A DNA stretch of 37,747 nucleotides from Mycobacterium sp. WUMAC-067 (GTDB lineage Bacteria; Actinomycetota; Actinomycetes; Mycobacteriales; Mycobacteriaceae): contig NZ_JAEKMI010000044.1 in NCBI RefSeq assembly GCF_020217485.1, forward strand, positions 1 through 37,747. Reading direction: 5' to 3'. The translations under genes and the position numbers were made by a program. The notes beneath the pieces were generated by a model. The model did not search any database. It was not told the origin of the DNA and saw only the letters and a list, made by a program, of their open reading frames with translations. Shown here in pieces: positions 35,213-37,747 of this stretch; position 1 is the first letter of the stretch, and every line of letters begins with the position of its first letter.

Positions 35213-35965
35213 GTGTCCGCTCGAATCACGCCGCTGCGGCTCGAGGCCTTCGAGCAGCTTCCCAAGCACGCGCGCCGGTGCGTCTTCTGGGAAGTCGATC
35301 CGGCGACCCTCGGCAACCAGGATCACCTCACCGATCCCGAATTCGAAAAAGAAGCGTGGTTGTCGATGGTGATGCTGGAGTGGGGCTCGTGCGGTCAGGT
35401 GGCGACCGCGGTCCCCGACGAGCGAAGCCAGGCCGAGCCCCCGTGCCTGGGCTATGTGTTCTACGCGCCGCCGCGGGCGGTGCCGCGGGCCCAGCGATTT
35501 CCGACCGGGCCGGTGTCCGCGGACGCGGTCTTGTTGACGTCGATGGGCATCGAACCCGGCCCGGCCGCCGACGACCTACCGCACGGCTTGATCGCACGGG
35601 TCATCGACGAGTTGGTGCGACGCGGCGTGCGGGCGCTCGAGGCGTTCGGCCGCACCCCGGCGGCTTCGGAATTGCAGGATCCGCGACTGGTGGGCCCCGA
35701 TGTGCGGGCGGTCTTGGAAGCCGTCGGCGATTGCTCGGTGGACCGCTGTGTGATGGATGCGGAGTTCTTGAAGGACGCGGGTTTCGTTGTGGTGGCACCA
35801 CATACGTACTTCCCGCGGTTGCGGCTCGAGCTCGACAAAGGTCTGGGATGGAAGGCCGAAGTCGAGGCGGCCTTGGAGCGTCTGCTGGAAAGCGCGCATC
35901 TGGAGCAGCCCGTCGGGGCCGGCTCTACGGCGGGGAATGCGTCGGGAACCACCCTGGGTGGTTAG
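35213..35965 (+). CDS. GNAT-like protein of unknown substrate (Rv3916c-like)
   Basis: A 250-residue cytoplasmic protein. It reads like a degenerate GNAT acetyltransferase: LGYVFYAPP strand, ADAVLLTSMGIEPGP strand, a helix LIARVIDELVRRGVRALEAFG, and a late FPRLRLEL. The usual acetyl-CoA loop (Q/R-x-x-G-x-G/A) is replaced by GPAADDLPHGL, so activity is uncertain. It corresponds in position to M. tuberculosis Rv3916c (244 residues). I chose GTG 35213 by similarity to that N-terminus (RITPLRLEAFEQLPKHARR); GTG 35174, seven bases after GGAGGGG, or ATG 35180 are alternatives adding 11-13 residues. It is convergent with cwlM, seven bases apart. Confidence 0.75.
   Translation: MSARITPLRLEAFEQLPKHARRCVFWEVDPATLGNQDHLTDPEFEKEAWLSMVMLEWGSCGQVATAVPDERSQAEPPCLGYVFYAPPRAVPRAQRFPTGPVSADAVLLTSMGIEPGPAADDLPHGLIARVIDELVRRGVRALEAFGRTPAASELQDPRLVGPDVRAVLEAVGDCSVDRCVMDAEFLKDAGFVVVAPHTYFPRLRLELDKGLGWKAEVEAALERLLESAHLEQPVGAGSTAGNASGTTLGG
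35947..35963. terminator. Short hairpin at convergent gene ends
   Basis: AACCACCCTGGGTGGTT is a 17-base inverted repeat (7-bp stem, 3-nt loop) on the last codons of the GNAT-like gene, 10 bp from the end of cwlM. Its symmetry would let it serve both directions, but the T-run is only two bases. Confidence 0.45.
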
Positions 35966-35972
35966 CGGGTGG

Positions 35973-37193
35973 TTACGATCCGCCCAGCTGGCTGGTGCGC
36001 TCCACCGACAGTTCGTGGGCCAACAGCTCGGCGAAAGTGAATGTGCCCGTGGGCCTGTCGTTCTTGCCCAGCAGGTAGAGCCGCTTGACCGCGGCGAGGA
36101 TCCCCTCGGCGATGGCATCGCGGGTCTGGGTGGAGACCAGCATCGCGCGGTCGCGCGGGTTGGTGATGTACCCGATGTCAACCTGGACCGTCGGCATCCG
36201 GGTCAGACGCAGCAGATCCCACGTCCGGCCGTGCGTGCGGCAATCGCGTAAACCGGTGCGGGCCACCACTTCTCGCTGGATGAAGTCGGCGAGATTGCGG
36301 CCGATGGTGGACACCGAACCATGGGAGTTGCCGAAGTGAAAGGACGCCACCCCGTTGGCCGCGGTGCTGAGCTGATTCTCGCAGCGTAGGCTGATCATCA
36401 GGTCGGCGCCGACATTGTTGGCGGTGGCCGCGCGTTCGGCGTCCAAGGGGCTGCGGTTGACCGGACGGGACAAAAAGGTTTCCATCCCGATGGCAGTCAT
36501 GCGGCCCTCGAGTCGGCTGGCCAAGTCCCACAACACATCTGCTTCGCTGACCGGACCCGACGCACCGTGCACGATCAAGCCGTGGTCGGCGCCGCCGCGG
36601 CCCGGATCGATGATGATCCGCTTGCCGGACAGTTTGGGGCCCGAGCGGCGCACCAATTCTTCTTCGCGCAAAGCGTGGGGCGACCCGCCGGAGACCCGTG
36701 AACTCAGAAAGTACAAGGACCGCAACGTTTCCGGGCCGCAGATACCGTCGGCGGACAGCCCGTATTCGCGCTGATATGACATCAAAGCGTTGTGCGTCTG
36801 CAACCCGAAATAGCCGTCGACCAGGCCGGTGTAAAAGCCGAGATCCTGCAGCCGCGCCTGCAGCGTGGCGACGTCGTCACCGAAGAGGGGCGCGCCGAAT
36901 TGGTGATACAACGTGCGCGCGCCAAGGCGGTACGACGCTTCCTTGAGTGCGCGGTAGGTGGCCTCGCCGACAATGCCGTCCACGAGCAGGCCGCGATGCT
37001 GTTGGAAAGCACGAACTGCCTGGTCAAGTTCGGCGTCGAAGAGTTCGAGGGCCACCTGCCGGCCGGTACTGAGATCCTCGTCGGAGCCATCCAGCAGGCC
37101 CAATGAGGCCAGCGTGGCCCGGATCTCGGTCACAGCGGCGCTGCGGTCACCACAGCGCAGCGCGTCGCCGTATTCGCGGCGCGGACTCGACAT
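35973..37193 (-). CDS. cwlM: CwlM, amidase-like regulator of peptidoglycan synthesis
   Basis: A 406-residue protein, the same length as M. tuberculosis CwlM. Two peptidoglycan-binding repeats (about 15-85 and 100-165) precede an N-acetylmuramoyl-L-alanine amidase-3 fold (about 190-370). The zinc ligands of active amidases are altered: DPGHGG is DPGRGG (Arg199) and SxHxN is SLRCEN (Arg270), while Glu217 is kept, as expected of a pseudoenzyme. There is no signal peptide. In mycobacteria cytoplasmic CwlM is phosphorylated by PknB and then activates MurA; Thr43, Thr382, Thr384 and Thr386, matching reported phosphosites, are present. The ATG at 37193 has GGAGGG eight bases upstream; an open frame to 37232 is not needed. 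Confidence 0.96.
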   Translation of the reverse strand: MSSPRREYGDALRCGDRSAAVTEIRATLASLGLLDGSDEDLSTGRQVALELFDAELDQAVRAFQQHRGLLVDGIVGEATYRALKEASYRLGARTLYHQFGAPLFGDDVATLQARLQDLGFYTGLVDGYFGLQTHNALMSYQREYGLSADGICGPETLRSLYFLSSRVSGGSPHALREEELVRRSGPKLSGKRIIIDPGRGGADHGLIVHGASGPVSEADVLWDLASRLEGRMTAIGMETFLSRPVNRSPLDAERAATANNVGADLMISLRCENQLSTAANGVASFHFGNSHGSVSTIGRNLADFIQREVVARTGLRDCRTHGRTWDLLRLTRMPTVQVDIGYITNPRDRAMLVSTQTRDAIAEGILAAVKRLYLLGKNDRPTGTFTFAELLAHELSVERTSQLGGS

Positions 37194-37271
37194 ACCAAGG
37201 GCCCTCCGGGACAAAGGCTCATTTAGGGGCAACAGCTCACCGTATTGTCGCAGACGCTTCGCAAATTCCAG

Positions 37272-37295
37272 AAAACCCCAGGCTATGCACCGGGG
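37272..37295 (-). terminator. Intrinsic terminator after trxC
   Basis: On the minus strand CCCCGG and CCTGGGG pair with one bulged base around a 7-nt loop, followed directly by TTTT. It lies 27 bp past the trxC stop, within the 128-bp gap before cwlM, suggesting cwlM needs its own promoter; TACGGT (37239-37244) is a weak -10 candidate. Confidence 0.6.
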
Positions 37296-37321
37296 TGTGG
37301 TGCGACGAGATCAAATGGCGA

Positions 37322-37675
37322 TCAGCTGAGGCCCGGGACGGCGTCCGAAAGCTCGCGCAGCAGCGCCGCCTTGCCCTTGGCGCCGACGATCCGCTTCACC
37401 GGCTGGCCGTCTTTGAACAAGATCATGGTGGGGATGGAGACCACCTGGAAGTTCTGGGCGGTTTCCGGGTTGGCGTCCACGTCGAGCTTGGCGACAGTGA
37501 GGTGATCGCTACGCTCGCCGGCGATCTCCTCGAGTACCGGCGCAACCATCTTGCAGGGGCCACACCATGTAGCCCAAAAGTCAACGAGCACAGGCTTATT
37601 GCTGGATAACACCTCGGTCGAAAATGATGCGTCCGAGACTTCTATTGTGGCCCCGGCCTTTTCGGCATCGGTCAT
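37322..37675 (-). CDS. trxC: Thioredoxin TrxC
   Basis: A 117-residue thioredoxin with the active site WCGPC in VLVDFWATWCGPCKMVAPVL, the cis-proline stretch VVSIPTMILFKDG, and the terminal helix. It reduces protein disulfides and is kept reduced by thioredoxin reductase (TrxB), whose gene directly precedes it. The ATG at 37675 overlaps the trxB stop as ATGA, so the pair is translationally coupled. M. tuberculosis TrxC is 116 residues. There is no signal peptide. Confidence 0.97.
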   Translation of the reverse strand: MTDAEKAGATIEVSDASFSTEVLSSNKPVLVDFWATWCGPCKMVAPVLEEIAGERSDHLTVAKLDVDANPETAQNFQVVSIPTMILFKDGQPVKRIVGAKGKAALLRELSDAVPGLS

Positions 37676-37747
37676 TGTGGTGCTCCAATCAATGTGTCGG
37701 TACTGCCCGGAAATTCGGTGGCGTCGCCTTGGGCGGCGGCGCTGGAC
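37672..37747 (-). CDS. trxB: Thioredoxin reductase TrxB, C-terminal fragment
   Basis: The last 24 codons of a gene that continues beyond the right edge. The tail GSTDTLIGAPQ resembles the end of M. tuberculosis TrxB2 (STDALIGAQR), and the TGA overlaps the trxC start. Cofactor-binding domains are outside the window, so identity rests on this tail and on context. Confidence 0.8.
   Translation of the reverse strand, partial: SSAAAQGDATEFPGSTDTLIGAPQ

Overview
The window is a high-GC actinobacterial chromosome segment and is almost certainly the oriC neighbourhood of a Mycobacterium, probably a slow grower. The evidence is the gene order and gene lengths (fhaA-fhaB-pstP-rodA-pbpA-pknA-pknB, trpG, crgA, ppiA, cwsA, ileT/alaT, gyrA, gyrB, dciA, recF, dnaN, dnaA, rpmH, rnpA, yidD, yidC, khpB, rsmG, parA, parB, cwlM, trxC, trxB). 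Further support comes from the TTG start of dnaA, two exact parS sites, and a 420-residue intein in GyrA directly after the catalytic tyrosine, as in M. leprae, M. kansasii, M. gordonae and relatives. No species is assigned.

Layout, left to right. 1-680: the tail of a DinB-like gene, a small NTF2/SnoaL-like protein with a probable leaderless promoter, a strong hairpin terminator and tRNA-Leu(CAG). 933-10755 (+): a seven-gene operon for cell-wall growth and Ser/Thr phosphosignalling (two FHA proteins, the PP2C phosphatase PstP, the SEDS glycosyltransferase RodA, transpeptidase PbpA, kinases PknA and PknB). Five of these genes are chained by 4-nt start/stop overlaps. 10733-14383: trpG and a DUF881 protein (-), crgA and a small membrane protein (+), ppiA (-) and cwsA (+). 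14386-16361: an accessory-looking pair, a cytochrome P450 (-) and a divergent TetR regulator (+), beside tRNA-Ala(TGC). 16388-17651: tRNA-Ala, tRNA-Ile(GAT) and a DUF3566 membrane protein, all (-).

17798-28908 (-): the replication block dnaA-[oriC]-dnaN-recF-dciA-gyrB-gyrA, with DnaA-box-like motifs before dnaA, inside the dnaA-dnaN gap and before gyrB. 29511-34948 (+): rpmH-rnpA-yidD-yidC-khpB-rsmG-parA-parB, diverging from dnaA. One parS forms the first codons of rsmG and the other lies inside parA. 35213-35965: a GNAT-like protein of unknown function. 35973-37747 (-): cwlM, trxC and the end of trxB.

Most of the window is conserved chromosomal core. The parts that stand out are the full-length gyrA intein with an apparently intact LAGLIDADG homing endonuclease, the P450/TetR pair with a candidate operator, the overlap of parS with coding starts, and a palindrome plus paired DnaA-box motifs ahead of the small gene at 12778. 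I did not find a convincing wholly new multi-gene system, CRISPR array or insertion sequence.
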